A stretch of 64,000 nucleotides of DNA. Origin: Ophiura sarsii (taxonomy: Eukaryota > Echinodermata > Ophiuroidea > Amphilepidida > Ophiuridae). Shown here piece after piece: positions 1 to 11,789 of the stretch. How positions within the stretch are numbered: position 1 is the stretch's first letter; every line of letters starts with the position of its first letter. The position numbers and the translations under genes were made by a program. The notes under the pieces were generated by a model. That model searched no databases, was not told the DNA's origin, and saw nothing but the letters and a program-made list of their open reading frames with translations. The stretch is from contig CM069453.1 in NCBI GenBank assembly GCA_035610835.1, positions 68,078,682-68,142,681 on the forward strand, read 5' to 3'.

Positions 1-1484
1 TCATAAGTGATAGCTTTCGACGGGGACGATTGTAGTAATAAGCTGACTCTAACCGACGTGCCTTCTGTATTGTGTACGCTTATCAACACTTTCTCGGAAA
101 CCCCTACTCTTATCACGTCTGGGGCGCTGATGAAGAACCCTGGTCTGAAAGTACAGAAAATATAGCATTAAGATTTGTAAATGCGTGTAACCTTCTCATT
201 GCAGGTGCGGATACAAGGCCAGGGGAGGCAGAGGGGGGAGGCAGAGGGGGGAGGCAGAGGGGGAGGTTGGGGAGGTTTAGGGGCAGGCAACCCCCATAAA
301 ATTTGCAAAGAGAGGGAGAGAGAGATGTGAAAATAGAGTGAAAGAGTGAAAGCCTATAACCCAGGAGCTTCCATAAGTGGCTCACCAGGGCCTTTAAAAA
401 GCAGGCCTGTGGATACCATGAGGTGACATGCTCCCATAGAGCAAAAAAAGTAAATTTAAAACAGGCATTTACACCCAAAATTATGTGCTAAATGTCACTG
501 TTTATTTTTCAAATATTGTGTTCCAAAAGGGCTTCCATACTGTTTTCAAAACACTAAAACCCTAGGGCTTCCAGGGGAAAACCCCCTGAACCTCCAACTG
601 TGAATAATATATATAGTTCCGGGAATAATATGATGTTTATGTTTTTAAAAACCATGATCTACCCAGAGTGGCGGTTTAATAATTTTGTGGGCTGTTTAAT
701 TGATACAGAGTGTGAAAGGTCGAGTGAACTAATAGTACAGCAATTCCTGTGTATGTGGGTCCGAGTCCACTTACAATGCGTAAACGCGCTCTCATCAAGC
801 AATTTGGTACCATGTTGTAGCATTGATCTCGATGTTTCATCCTGGATGTAGTATCAAAACCACTTATATCGCATTTCCATTAGGTTTTGAATATCCTTTA
901 CTTTTATGCCATGTCATGGTACTAAACAGGCATAGTGAGAACGCGCCCTACAAGTTATATGTTTTCCTATTGTGGAAATAACACAGGGCTTTTTGTACAA
1001 CTTATTGTGTCCAGAGACACTCTTGTTTGATATTTCGCCAAAATACATTATATTTGTTAACAAGAAATGTCTTTAAAAAAGACAACGCCTCAGCTTAAAC
1101 AAACAAAGAATTCTGTTTCAATGGGGTGTATAGTTTTCGCTGAAAAAGAAAACCCACAAAAACAATTTTTGGAAACCTACAACAACCTAAACTGGTTCTA
1201 ATTAATGTGTTCCTCCCACTGAAACAAATAGCACAATTGACCTAAATATATAATAGGCCTGTGCTGTACTTGATTTCCTGTAAATTTTAAAGCGGAAAAT
1301 TTTAAACATCACTTCCAAGAAGTATAAGTATGGTCCTGTCAATCAAATTTCAAATATGATACCTGTTTGGATGTTGTTCCTATCTTGATCTTTGCAACGT
1401 ATATTAGCACACATGTAAACTAGGCCCTATACGTACACAAATGCAAACATCTTATTCTTGATGATTTTTTACATTTTCTGAATT
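1..1484. other. No gene recognised
   Basis: I see no supported gene here. At 219-275 there is a short purine-rich direct repeat of roughly 13 bp (GGCAGAGGGGGGA, about three copies). The overlapping open frames on both strands have no recognisable domain, biased composition and no convincing splice context. The rest is AT-rich unique-looking sequence. Confidence 0.5.
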
Positions 1485-1485
1485 A

Positions 1486-1732
1486 GGCCAAACAAAGAAG
1501 ATAGTCTGTCTCAGAAGTCTGTCTGCATTTGTATGTGAAATGAGCTACGGCGCGTAAGTCTATGCGCTGAAGCCTAAAAAACTTCTTCTTTTTTGTTGAT
1601 TTTTTGTTGATTTTTAGAAAAAAAGTTTAAAAAAAATTCTCTGAAGCTTATATTAGCAAAAACAATTGCACAGCACTTAGCTTAAATATTTGCCAAATGT
1701 TTCTGAGACAGACTATCTTCTTTCTTTGGCCT
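1486..1732. mobile_element. MITE with ~30-bp inverted ends and TA flanks
   Basis: The left end (GGCCAAACAAAGAAGATAG) is mirrored at the right end by a near-perfect reverse complement ending TTTCTTTGGCCT. A TA dinucleotide flanks each side. The element is about 250 bp and has no coding capacity. TA duplication and small size fit a non-autonomous Tc1/mariner-type element; the superfamily is inferred from the target site only. Confidence 0.65.
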
Positions 1733-1762
1733 TAGCAAATCACTGCTATATAGTCCCTTTAA

Positions 1763-2001
1763 CACTTTCCACGCGGCTATTGGTTTGACCATATACAAAA
1801 CAGATTTTTCAGAAACCTTTCCCAAATTTCAAGGTCTAGCTAAAGGCTTACTGAACCAATAATAAGCATGTTTGTACTTATTTCAATTCATTTCTCATGG
1901 TGATTCCAAATATGGTAATGAAATCCAATAATTTTGATATTTTTGAAAAATTTTGTGACATTTTGGAATGTCGTCTGCAGGCGCCTGCCGCGTGCAAAGT
2001 G
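1763..2001. mobile_element. TTAA-flanked MITE, CACTTTCC family
   Basis: Begins CACTTTCCACGCGGC and ends with the imperfect reverse complement GCCGCGTGCAAAGTG, with TTAA directly on each side (1759-1762 and 2002-2005). The 239-bp body is shared with copies near 4.8, 8.0, 14.6, 20.1 and 35.3 kb. TTAA duplications are the hallmark of piggyBac-type transposition, so this is probably a piggyBac-mobilised MITE. Confidence 0.7.
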
Positions 2002-2032
2002 TTAATAGTCAAGCCAGACATGTTGAGCTATC

Positions 2033-2148
2033 ATTCCATTTGAAATCCATACACCCCCTATGCAAGTAACCCCATTTGAAATTCATATTCCCTGTAAAGG
2101 AAGATTAAGGTAATGTCTTCCATAGAGTGTGTGGATTCCTAATGGAAT
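2033..2148. mobile_element. Short palindromic repeat
   Basis: ATTCCATTTGAAATCCATAC at the left is mirrored by GTGGATTCCTAATGGAAT at the right, giving a foldback of about 115 bp. A related copy lies at 7,596-7,740. No target duplication is clear. Confidence 0.5.
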
Positions 2149-2826
2149 ATCCCATTCCTAACTGGAAGCTGATTCTTAGTTCCCAACCACCTACACCCAT
2201 CATTCTGTATTTTTGACCAGATTTGTAATTATTTTTCGGACAAATATTAGAATTTTTTTAAACATGTTAAAGGTGGCCCGGGGGTGGGTTATTTCATGGT
2301 TATTTGATCAAATTCATTTTTCCCCACCTTGAACATAATGAAATATTGCCCTAAAAGCATCAAAACACTCTTCTAAAATTACTTTAATGATTTACACAAG
2401 ATAGGGATATTGTGTATGTCACAGTAAATATTGACATTTTCAACACCATCTTGTGGTCTCTTTTCACATGAACTGAGGTACCAGGTAAATTTTATTTTTA
2501 TCAAGAAAGTTTATAAAATTCAATAAAATATAGTTCTTAATTAGATTTGAAGTAAAATAAAAATTAATATGACCGTTTTTGCTATGCCCTGTGTCAGAGT
2601 GGTGTAAAATAATGAATAATGGATAATGACAAGTAATGTTATTGTTATTGCGCACCCTTTCCAGATGCCAACCAATCAGTATGCCCTGTATCAAGAGTGG
2701 TGCAAAAACTTAAAATAATGAATAATAAATAATGAATAATAATTGTTATCACATTTTTTCAGAAGCCGAATGGATCGGAAATTAAACATGCACAAACAGT
2801 CGCATTGGCCTAATAGCTTGGTTTCA
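2149..2826. other. No gene recognised
   Basis: AT-rich sequence. TATGCCCTGTGTCAGAGTGG and a close variant recur about 100 bp apart near 2,583 and 2,680, each followed by AATAATGAATAAT-like runs, suggesting a small local duplication. I see no coding signal. Confidence 0.4.
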
Positions 2827-3315
2827 TACACTCTTATCTTGCGAGTTACGGACATACTGTATAGCGAAATATTGTTTAAAATAACTGCCCGAATTAAGAT
2901 TTAGTGCTTTTAAACAGTAGAGTTTACACACATATTTATTGGGTTATTCAACCGGTTTTTAACTCTTTTAATCATTTCTGGGTGAATCGATTCGAAATTA
3001 ATGTTGTATGAACCTGTTTGCGCTAATTACAGAAAACGTTATACTTTAAACAATATCTGTTTAATAAATTGTCATGATGTCATCAATAATGTCGGCCGGA
3101 TTGCAACCATAAACAACCTAGTTGTATAAGCTCTTAACTTGTGGAGGATTAACGGCAAAAATAGCGTCTTAATAAGGCACCAAGTTAAATATTTAAACAA
3201 GCATTGGTTTTACCTTTTAAACAGCGGCGGGAGTTACAGCTTTTAAGCATTAATGTTCAGTGCGCGCCATGTAATCAATGTTTGAGGATTTCGTAACTCG
3301 CAAGATAAGAGTGTA
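2827..3315. mobile_element. MITE with perfect ~24-bp inverted ends
   Basis: The left end reads TACACTCTTATCTTGCGAGT and the right end is its exact reverse complement over about 24 bp, beginning and ending with TA. The 489-bp body has no coding capacity. This fits a TA-target MITE with young, well-preserved ends. Confidence 0.7.
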
Positions 3316-3464
3316 TCAACAGGGGTGAATTTATAATACTTAACCCATGGTGGCTTTCCTTGCTCTCCCAGGGATTGTCATATTATGCATTAGGGTGTAT
3401 AGTTACATTTGATTCAATTTCAATTTCATGTTTTAAAATTTTAAAAAGAAATCCAAGTATTTTT

Positions 3465-3755
3465 AGGCTATATTAAAAAAATCTTTTGTCTCAAAGCTCT
3501 TCAGTTTTTCAAAACCTAATGCGGAATGCGGGTTTTTTTTAAGGTTTTTAAAAAAAAAAATTATAAATATAAAATATTGAAATCCTTGTAAAAGTGACCT
3601 TTTGGATTTAAAATGATGTGATCAATGAAAATCTGGAAAATCGGTGAAATGTTGGGATTTTTTTATATTTTTAAAATGTTTTTCTTATTCTAACGCGCAT
3701 AAATTAACTAACACGCACAGGAGCTTTGAGACAAACAATTTTTTTAATATAGCCT
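3465..3755. mobile_element. MITE, TTTGTCTCAAAGCTC family, copy 1
   Basis: The ends AGGCTATATTAAAAAAAT and TTTTTTTAATATAGCCT are reverse complements. Just inside lie TTTGTCTCAAAGCTC and GAGCTTTGAGACAAA. About 290 bp. The body matches 6,258-6,534 in the opposite orientation. No coding capacity. Confidence 0.65.
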
Positions 3756-4431
3756 TATAATACATGTATAATTAGGATTGACATAACCTATAGATCTTAC
3801 AGTCAGCAAAATGACAAGACTATTTGAGAAAATTGTGTACCTACTACCTGAATATTATTGCAAGATATCCTCCTTGTTTTATAAGTTTACATGGTTAATC
3901 CCATAATGAACCATTCTGATCTCTACATGTCCATATTTGTTATTTCATTCTCTTGTCACTTTGCCAAGAGACTTTCTGTTCCTCTCAATGGTCTCATGAC
4001 TTCAATAAGGCATGGAAAAAACCCTGTTCTACGGGCCTAACCGCCCTTTTTTTTTTTAAATAACATTTTGTGTGCAAATGAATACGGACCTAAAACATTT
4101 TTTTGGCTTGTAAAAAATGGTAACATTTTTAAGATTGTTTTGATTCTTTACGGACATTTTGAAGGGAAAAGAGAAAAAAAGAGGAATGAAGAGAAAAAAA
4201 AGTGTGCCCGACATACCCGACCGTTTGCCTGTAGAACAGTGGTTTTTGTTGTTGCTTTAATACAGATGTGAGCAGGAAACAAGTTACAAAGTCAAAGGAA
4301 ATCTGGTGTGTGCCTCTCAACTCAGGCTTTTATAAAGTATCACAAATCACAATTATATCCACAATTGGTAAAATACAGGGGCAATCCCATTAGGTCTATT
4401 CTTGTCACATCCCTAACTTCTCTCTGTTAAC

Positions 4432-4510
4432 CAGTGGCGGCACCAGCATCATTATTGTTTTGAGAAAAACTTTTTTATGGGGGGCGGGGGGGGGGGGGGG
4501 GGGGGGGGGG
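4432..4510. mobile_element. hAT-like end fragment with long poly(G) run
   Basis: CAGTGGCGG at 4,432 resembles the CAGTGGCGTAGC end of the hAT-like MITE at 12,863. It is followed by an interrupted poly(G) run including about 25 consecutive G at 4,486-4,510. No matching right end is visible, so it is a degraded or truncated copy. Confidence 0.4.
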
Positions 4511-4812
4511 CATGAAGAAGATGCTCATGATACATGCATATTTTTTCCATTTTGTGTATGACAGAAACATTTACCACTTACATATTACCCACTAAGGCGA
4601 CAAAGAAAAAAACCCTCTTTTGTACGGGCCTGACCGACTCATTTCTTTAGAAATTGGTGAAAAAATGTTCAGATGTAAAGGTGGGGTAGAAGAACATTTT
4701 AAAGCGTCCTCAAAAGAGAATATAAGATTTGGCCAAGGAAAAAAATGAACAAGTGGCTGTTCAGTTCACCAGCTAATCACTGCATCAGCAGATGGTTTAA
4801 ATTATAAACAAA

Positions 4813-5045
4813 CACTTTACACACAGCTTTTACTTAGTTCAAAACTGATTTTCAAGAAACCTTTCCCAACTTTCAAGGTCTATCTCAAGAATTACTGAAC
4901 CAATACAAGGCATGTTTGTACTTATTTTAATGCATTTCTCATGCTCATTCCAAATATGGTAATGCACTTCAATAGTTTTGACATTTTTGAAACATTTTGT
5001 GACATTTTAGAATGTTGTCTGCAGACGCATGCCGCGTGGAAAGTG
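4813..5045. mobile_element. TTAA-type MITE, CACTTTCC family, copy 2
   Basis: Diverged copy of the 1,763-2,001 element in the same orientation. The right end CCGCGTGGAAAGTG is followed by TTAA; the left end (CACTTTACACACAGC) and its flank are mutated. It is non-coding; the open frames across it are incidental. Confidence 0.6.
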
Positions 5046-5204
5046 TTAAGAAATGTTTTACTGTGTGCAGGTTGGGAAGAACATTTGAGTCTCCTCAAAA
5101 GAGAATGTAAGACCGTGGTATTTCAAAATCACAAATTTGGAACAAAATACACATTTCTGTTTCAAACATTTTCCAAAATGTTGGAATTGTTTTTGATTCT
5201 TTAA

Positions 5205-5955
5205 AGGTATAGGTGTTCCGATTTCCAACTTGATGTTTTCTATTCTACATGAAAGGTCATCCTTAAAATAATCATATGTGACCGTCCACAACGAACCAGG
5301 TGCAAAGTCGCACTTTGCCAAAAGCCAATGCAACACTATTAGTGGAAAAAAGTCAAACATTTTGAAATTGAGATTGTTTGAAAATCGTGTTGGTAAAACC
5401 CTTTTTAATCACTCTAAAAAATATCAGAATGATAAACGGGTCAGAATATGGTGACATTCTTGTATTTTCAGGAGGAATGGTATTCAAAACCTATCTAATT
5501 GGCATCTTTAAAGTCATTTTTCTCAAAATAACCCCTTTGAGAGTCGAGTGGTACATCGGCCAATAACTTGACAACTGGTTGTCCGAATAAGACAAGTAAG
5601 GTATCATTTTAAAGCTAAAGGTGTGTTCTCTAAAGATATGCATATAACTCCAAAAGTCAAATTTGCTACTTTGCACCTGGGTCGTGGTGGATGGTCACAT
5701 ATTACAAAGCTTGAGTGGCTTAACTCCTATGGTTTTTATTTTAGAAACACAAGGTGACATGAAATTTGCCCATCTAGTAGTACACAAACTAGCCGGGTGG
5801 TTGGAGGTAATTCACTGCATTTTGACTTATAACGTTTAGTGGAACATATCTTGCGCCTAAGATTTTACAAAAATAATGAGAAAAATATGGGTTTTCTTTT
5901 GATATCAAAATGAGTTGATGTTAAAAAAAATCTAAAGTGATCGGAACATACACCT
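5205..5955. mobile_element. TTAA-flanked MITE with a nested inverted repeat
   Basis: Outer ends AGGTATAGGTGTTCCGA and TCGGAACATACACCT are inverted and flanked by TTAA (5201-5204, 5956-5959). Inside, about 5,276-5,701, a second inverted pair starts TATGTGACCGTCCACAACGA and ends as its imperfect complement, so one element may have inserted into another. No coding region recognised. Confidence 0.6.
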
Positions 5956-6257
5956 TTAAAGATACTAAAAACATTTCCCCAATATAAATCAGTAGGTGAT
6001 CATCCTAGGTCATTTCAGGTTATGGTGGTTTGTACAGGGGACATATGGCTATCCATATAGACAACAACATCCTGTCAACGATAACTGGGTCTCTCCAGGG
6101 AAAATACCCTGCAATATTGAAACAAATCCCATTAAAAGGGATAACCCAGACTCAAATATAACACCATTTGAGGAGGTCATGCCCGCTGCCCTCCCCTGGA
6201 TATAAACTCCTGGCATCTCCTAATTCAATGTACACCTATTTATACTGCATAGTATTA

Positions 6258-6534
6258 AGGCTAAATTAAAAAATCATTTGTCTCAAAGCTCCCACGCGCG
6301 TTAGTTTATTGATGCGCATTAGAAGAAGAAAAAAATCTTTAAAAAAAAAATCCTAAAATGTCACCGATTTTTCATTGATCACATCATTTTTAAATACAAA
6401 AGGTCACTTTTACAAGGATTTCAATATTTTATATTTAAAAAAACCCCCAAAAAACCTTAAAAAAACCACGTATTCCGCATTAGGTTTTGAAAAACTGAGG
6501 AGCTTTGAGACAAAAGATTTTTTAATATAGGCCT
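6258..6534. mobile_element. MITE, TTTGTCTCAAAGCTC family, copy 2
   Basis: Inverted copy of the 3,465-3,755 element: left AGGCTAAATTAAAAAATC, right ATTTTTTAATATAGGCCT. The internal sequence aligns with the other copy reversed. Non-coding. Confidence 0.65.
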
Positions 6535-6893
6535 AGCCTAATGTGTGTGTTTTTACACATTGGGGTGCTTTGCACTTGCTAAGTAAAAACGCATTGTGAA
6601 CTGGAATTGATATTCTAATGATTTAAAATTCGCTTTCACGTCTGTTGAAGCAAGTTATCTTGCGCCCTTAAAAATGTCAGGCTCGGAAAAGGTCGAAGGT
6701 CACCTCTTGTCTGATTTGGTTCCTCTTTATTATTAATATTAGGCTTACAATACATCAAATAACAGGTAAAATTCACTCAATATAATTGAATTTGGGCACC
6801 TTGCTCATAGCACTACATGAACATTATGAACTGGATTACTCTGTTACCGATTTGTTAGAGATAGCCTACTGTGCCTCTGTCTGTGGATCTTAA

Positions 6894-7246
6894 AGGGGCA
6901 TTGAGAGATACCTATAGGAGGGCGCCCTCAATTTCCCTAAAAATCTGTTTTTTTTGCACCTATGTAATACTTGGGAATATACTAATTGCAGTCTGAAACC
7001 GTTTACCTTAATTCACCGCCTATCGTGTAATATCTTACGATTTTGGTAATTTCGATGTAGATCACATTGAAATTATTAGCATCACTCTCCACATAAATTG
7101 CTTAAACCAAACATCTATCGAGCGCCATCAGTTTAAACCAGTTACCCAAATTTTTACCATTCAGGGTTCCTACGTACCTTATCTATATTGAAACAATTCT
7201 TTTTTTTCCCAAATTTGATTTTTCTTGGCAATCTCTCGGTGCCCCT
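6894..7246. mobile_element. TTAA-flanked MITE, AGGGGCATTGAGAGAT family
   Basis: Ends AGGGGCATTGAGAGAT and ATCTCTCGGTGCCCCT are reverse complements apart from one mismatch, and TTAA flanks both sides (6890-6893, 7247-7250). Two further copies abut each other at 36,690-37,392. Non-coding. Confidence 0.7.
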
Positions 7247-7595
7247 TTAAGCTGCAGGGGAAGATTTCAAGTCTCGGTTTTTATTGAGTGAACATTTGCC
7301 AAATTATGACTTTAAATGATTCACGTATACCCCCCAACCATTACACTATATAGGCCTAATGTATAGCCAATGTTTTATGCACTGTGCACAATCTCCGTTG
7401 GGTCCAATTAGGCAGGCCTAAAGTCACTAGAACAATGCAGCGATAAGGCGCACATATTCCTATGTGTCAACAGTATCAGTCACAAAACCACTTGTTGGCT
7501 TTAATCATTCATTTTGTCCTTAAATTTCCTAGAATATACATATACCCTGGATGGGTGTAGATTTGCAAAGTGATTGAGCTAGCACACACAATATT

Positions 7596-7740
7596 GGGCT
7601 ATTTCATTTCGAAGTCCATACAACCCCTGTGGAAGATATGCCCTTAATCTTTCACACAGGGAGTGCAGATTTCAAATAGAGTCACCCATGCAGATAACCC
7701 CATCTCTCTTCCATAGAGGTTGTATGGATCTTTTTAATAG
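7596..7740. mobile_element. Short palindromic repeat, relative of 2,033-2,148
   Basis: AAGTCCATACAACCCCTGTG near the left is mirrored by AGAGGTTGTATGGATC near the right. The phrase GAAATCCATACACCCC at 2,048 is the same family. No coding region. Confidence 0.45.
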
Positions 7741-8039
7741 TGCTCCTAAATCCTCCTGATCCGCCTAAGAAATGGCTTACATTATCCAAGACATTTGTAT
7801 TATCATACTGTACTAGTACACCACTGTGGTATTGCATCATGAACATGCATTCTATCGTTCAAAGGAAATTTGAAGAAGACAAATCTTGTTTCAAGATCAC
7901 CAAATGTACCTTTATTGGGCACCTGGCTGGGTGCCACAATTTTGAGTGGGCAGCTGGCCGGGTGCCACAAATCACTTTTTCCCCGGACACTAATGTCATG
8001 GATTTACCATTATTGCGCTAACAGTGGTGCTATATTTAA

Positions 8040-8266
8040 CACTTTCCACGCGGCAGTCGTATACAGACAGTTCCAAAATGTTACAAAATGTTTCAGAAAT
8101 GTTAGAATTATTGAATTTCATCGCCATATTGGGAATCACCATGAAAAATGCATTAAAAAATGCGATCACGCCTAATATTGGTTAAGTAATGCTTGAGGAA
8201 AGTTGGCAAAGGTTTCTGAAAGATCTTGTTTTGTATTTGGTAAAACTAATTATCTGTGTGGAAAGT
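8040..8266. mobile_element. TTAA-type MITE, CACTTTCC family, inverted copy
   Basis: Starts CACTTTCCACGCGGCAG after TTAA (8036-8039) and ends near GTGTGGAAAG. The interior matches the 1,763 copy in reverse. The right-hand TTAA has been lost. Non-coding. Confidence 0.55.
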
Positions 8267-8289
8267 CTTCCGTAAATATGTAACAAACT

Positions 8290-8645
8290 ATATAGTCTAC
8301 CCGATTAGTGAGATTGGAGAACCGCTCCTAATCCGAGAACCGCTATCAATCTGACATGTCTGAGGAGACTACCGCCCCGTGGCCTGGGGACATACAATCC
8401 CATACCTAATGAGGATTCACATTAAATCTACACTGTGAATATCTTCAGAAAAAATTTCAATATAAAAAATGGAAGAAAATTCACTTTTGTGAAAGCTGCT
8501 TTTTGGATGATCATTGACAAACATAATATGGTAACTGTCACATTACTGTGGGAAATTCGCAATAGACTGCTTGATCTATTGCATGTTTGCCAAATTCAAT
8601 AAATGAGCCTGCCACGATGTTGTACACGCCCCGATCTCCCCTATA
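8290..8645. mobile_element. Degraded relative of the GGGGCAAGTTCGCC MITE
   Basis: Shares the phrases CAATCCCATACCTA, AATGGAAGAAAATTCACTTT and a closing TCTCCCCTATAC with the right half of the element at 17,166-17,933. The left end is not recognisable. Non-coding. Confidence 0.5.
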
Positions 8646-9581
8646 CACTGCATAAGCTTGCATTTGCCCATTACAGTGTTATTGCTATTTCAAGAAAACA
8701 AAAATGAACTATTGTTGTAGGGCTACTCAGGTTTAATCATTATGAAGGAAACACCTGACAAAGCAATTGATTTCCGTTACAGCATTCATGCAGGAGACAA
8801 TCCTGGTCAGAATGATCTAGTAGCTACCAGATTGTCAAGGTTAAAAAAATGAGGGCACAGCACAACCAATACAAAGTGTGTGTTAAAATTGAGCGTAAGG
8901 CTAATGAAAGTCAATTGCGAGTTTCCGTTCCTTTTTTTTGCTGAGTGATGAGGCAACTTTTTCATTATTCATTATCTATTATTTGATCAGATTTCATTAT
9001 TGACATTTAATTTAATGTATGTTTGATCAACCCATGTTGATACGGGCTTATTTATGATATATAACAATTCACGAAAATGTAGGTTTACGATAAAGAGCCT
9101 TACTTTTGAGCCTAGTTCCCAGTTTCTTATTTTACAAAGTGAAAAATATGTTTGAAATTACTATAATGATGTTTTGAAAGTAAATAATGATTTTGTTTGG
9201 CAATCATGAAATATTGAAGCGGGTGAACACGTGGGGAGGGGGGGGGGGGTAATGGTAAACTCGAAACCGGCTTTCATGCGCCTAATGGAAACATCATTTG
9301 TAGGCCCAGTCACTATTAGGTTCTGTCAGTGGGATAGAAGAGGAATATGACAAAGAGTTTTCCAGGAGCATACCATAATGCCACATACAGTACAGTACAA
9401 CATCACCCTGTTACAAGACCGTAAACAATATGAACAAATTCTTTTGTTATATATAGCAAAAATCTACCCATCAAAAACTTAATACTGTGAGACCGTGAGA
9501 CTAAACTCATACAAAATTTATCATAACACAAACTTATGGTAGGATATGAGTATGACAAAAACACATAAATTCAATACTTAC
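8646..9581. other. No confirmed gene; one short plus-strand open frame
   Basis: A 36-residue plus-strand frame at 8,742-8,852 contains RYSIHAGDNPG, faintly cadherin-like, but it is too short and has no convincing donor to call. A poly(G) run lies near 9,236-9,249. If the signal-peptide exon at 9,582-9,652 is real, its downstream exons should lie in or beyond this stretch; I could not identify them. Confidence 0.3.
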
Positions 9582-9652
9582 TGGTTTTGTGCTGAATACA
9601 ACGCCGGTAAAAGAAGAACTAGGCAGGTGATGATCTTATAGAATACGCACAT
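9582..9652 (-). CDS. Possible first coding exon with signal peptide (partial)
   Basis: On the minus strand an ATG at 9,652 opens 23 full codons plus two bases, followed by a near-consensus donor GTAAGTAT. The encoded start is MCVFYKIITCLVLLLPALYS followed by AQN. This has a short polar and charged start, a hydrophobic core of about 12 residues, and a small-residue site where cleavage after SA is plausible. That is a textbook secretory signal in a first exon. The product would be secreted or membrane-anchored, but no downstream exon was found at lower coordinates, so its identity is unknown. A chance match of start, hydrophobic stretch and donor cannot be excluded. Confidence 0.35.
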
Positions 9653-10402
9653 GATGGGTGTTTGATAAATAAGCTTCAATAAATAAATAAATATATAAAT
9701 AGAAAGTAGACAATTATCTCAACTCAATATCTATCCCTCTCGCCTGAGAGCGAATTCAGTTATAGTCAGTCTTTTCTCTGCTATGGTCCACAAAATGACC
9801 AAAAACAAAACTATTGCAGAAGTTGCTGCTGCTGTTCCTCCAATAAAATAATATCGAGATGAGATTCAAAATTCAGTTCCAGCTTCTCCTTGTTATATTA
9901 AACTTGCTGCAACCTGGTTGGCGCTCTTTGGTAAAGTAAGTTGGTCTCTTAGTAGCTTCTATGTGAGTAATAGTGGTGAACTGTGACTGAGCGGCTACTG
10001 CAGTGGTGGTGTCTAATGTCTACTGCACTGTTTGATTCAGGTTGATGATTCAATTTGAAATGACACATAAGTGCGATTGCGTGATGTTTATACTATACTA
10101 GCGTATTGATATCGAGATTTGAATAGGTCTGTAAACGTCAATGCCAAGAAAATGATTTATCAGTCTGCTACTGTGTTACCACTTCTTATAAAGGGTCATT
10201 ATTTGTATGTGAGGAATGGTATGGAAATGTAATATTATATAGGCACAGATGGGGTCTTAAAAATAGCAATAACGTCACAGACTCAAAATAATTATGTAGG
10301 CTATTATACACCAGGATGTAGCTGCACTTTTCAATGTAGATTCAAATATGGGTGGTTTTACCGGTGAGGGGATTCCCAAGAGTACACAATATGTTAAACA
10401 TG
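9653..10402. other. Possible upstream region of the 9.6-kb exon
   Basis: No coding region. If the minus-strand exon is genuine, its promoter and 5' untranslated sequence would lie here. A plus-strand TATAAAGG occurs near 10,188 but faces the wrong way for that gene. Nothing else stands out. Confidence 0.25.
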
Positions 10403-10406
10403 TTAA

Positions 10407-10839
10407 AGGGACACTAAGAGATGTGTTGGAGGCAGCGCCCTCAATTATGATAAAAACTGAGATTAGTTTATTTTTATAATTGTATTAGGGGCGATATCCA
10501 AACTCTGATTTTAAAGCATTTTTCTAGCGATTTTACAACGATATTCCAACGGTATTTCGTTCTATTGTTAAAAGCATCGGAAAAAGATCGGTGATTAACT
10601 AGAAACCTCTCTACTTATCTGGCGTTAACAATAGAACTATTGTAGTACTCTCGATGGCTGAATTAGTGAAGCAGACAGATCAAAGTGCAAGGAAGGTTGT
10701 GTTATATTCTTTAAGAAATAATATAATATCTGTGTTTTTTGTTAGTAGAAACAACAATAATGGCGATTTTTAATGTTCATCTTGAATTCTGAAGTAAATT
10801 TTTAAACATTTAAACTTTTCAACACCACTTAATGTCCCT
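10407..10839. mobile_element. TTAA-flanked MITE, AGGGACACTAAGAGATG type
   Basis: Left end AGGGACACTAAGAGATGTG and right end CACTTAATGTCCCT are imperfect inverted repeats, with TTAA at 10,403-10,406 and 10,840-10,843. The right TTAA is shared with the next element. Non-coding. Confidence 0.6.
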
Positions 10840-10843
10840 TTAA

Positions 10844-11371
10844 AGGAATATTATGTGATCTTTGTCAAATTTGTACACATAAATATTTCTTAATCGCTGA
10901 TATTATGAGGTTTGACTATTAAAAAAGACATTCCCGGACTCATAAATTGATCTTGACTGTATTTTCCATAGACAATTTTCATAACTTTACTATATCACAA
11001 TGAAAATCTGCTTCCAATTATTTGAAAATCGCATATTGTTTCGATTTTCATCATAAAAAGGCATTCCGTACTATTGTGTTCACTTGTCATTGCAATCATA
11101 GCCGGAAACACTGTAAACGGCATTAACACGTGTCAAACCATGGAATTCTATTTACGAACCAAAAAACCATTCAGAAAATAAGTTGTCTCGGACGCAGATC
11201 CTGACAGATTATTTCACTCCTCAAACCATGATTTTGACGTAATTAGTAATCATATCGCTCTGTGACTTACAAGATCTTTACAATTTACGATCAAAAATGC
11301 AAATCTGCAAGAAAATCTACTTCCAGAGTAAAATCAAGGACGTCACTGGGAAAATATCGCGTAATATGTTA
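10844..11371. mobile_element. TTAA-type MITE, ATATTATGTGATC family
   Basis: Begins AGGAATATTATGTGATC immediately after a shared TTAA and ends near GGGAAAATATCGCGTAATAT, a degraded inverted end. It belongs to the same family as 11,403-11,778. Non-coding. Confidence 0.5.
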
Positions 11372-11402
11372 GTAAGTGTTAGGCGACTTTAAAGGTATAT
11401 TA

Positions 11403-11778
11403 TGTGATCTTTCCAGGAAACGCCCTCAACATCGAAAAAAAAATTGAAAGCAGATTTTCTTGCAGATTTACATTTCTGATCATAAATCGTACATACATTC
11501 CAAGTTACAGGGCGATACGATTCTTAATTACTTCAAAATCATGGTTTTAGAGTGAAAATAAACTGTCGGATTGTCGATTTTTGTCCGACAACTTATTTTA
11601 CTCTAGTCTAAATTTACTCTAAAACCATGATTTTGAGGTAAATAGGAATCGTATCGCTCTTTAACTTGGAATGTATGTCCGATTTATGATCAGAAATGTA
11701 AATCTGCAAGAAAATCTACTTCCAGAGTAAAAATCAAGGATAGACGACATCACTGGGAAAAGATCGCGTAATATGCCT
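11403..11778. mobile_element. TTAA-flanked MITE, ATATTATGTGATC family
   Basis: Ends AGGTATATTATGTGATC and GATCGCGTAATATGCCT, flanked by TTAA at 11,399-11,402 and 11,779-11,782. The phrase AAGTGTTAGGCGAC occurs both just before the left TTAA and overlapping the right one, an extra 14-bp duplication. An internal palindrome around 11,580 is consistent with foldback structure. Confidence 0.6.
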
Positions 11779-11789
11779 TTAAGTGTTAG

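Noticed and set aside
8742..8852. Short plus-strand frame with cadherin-like RYSIHAGDNPG
   Set aside because: Only 36 residues, ends in a stop, no convincing donor and no neighbouring cadherin motifs.
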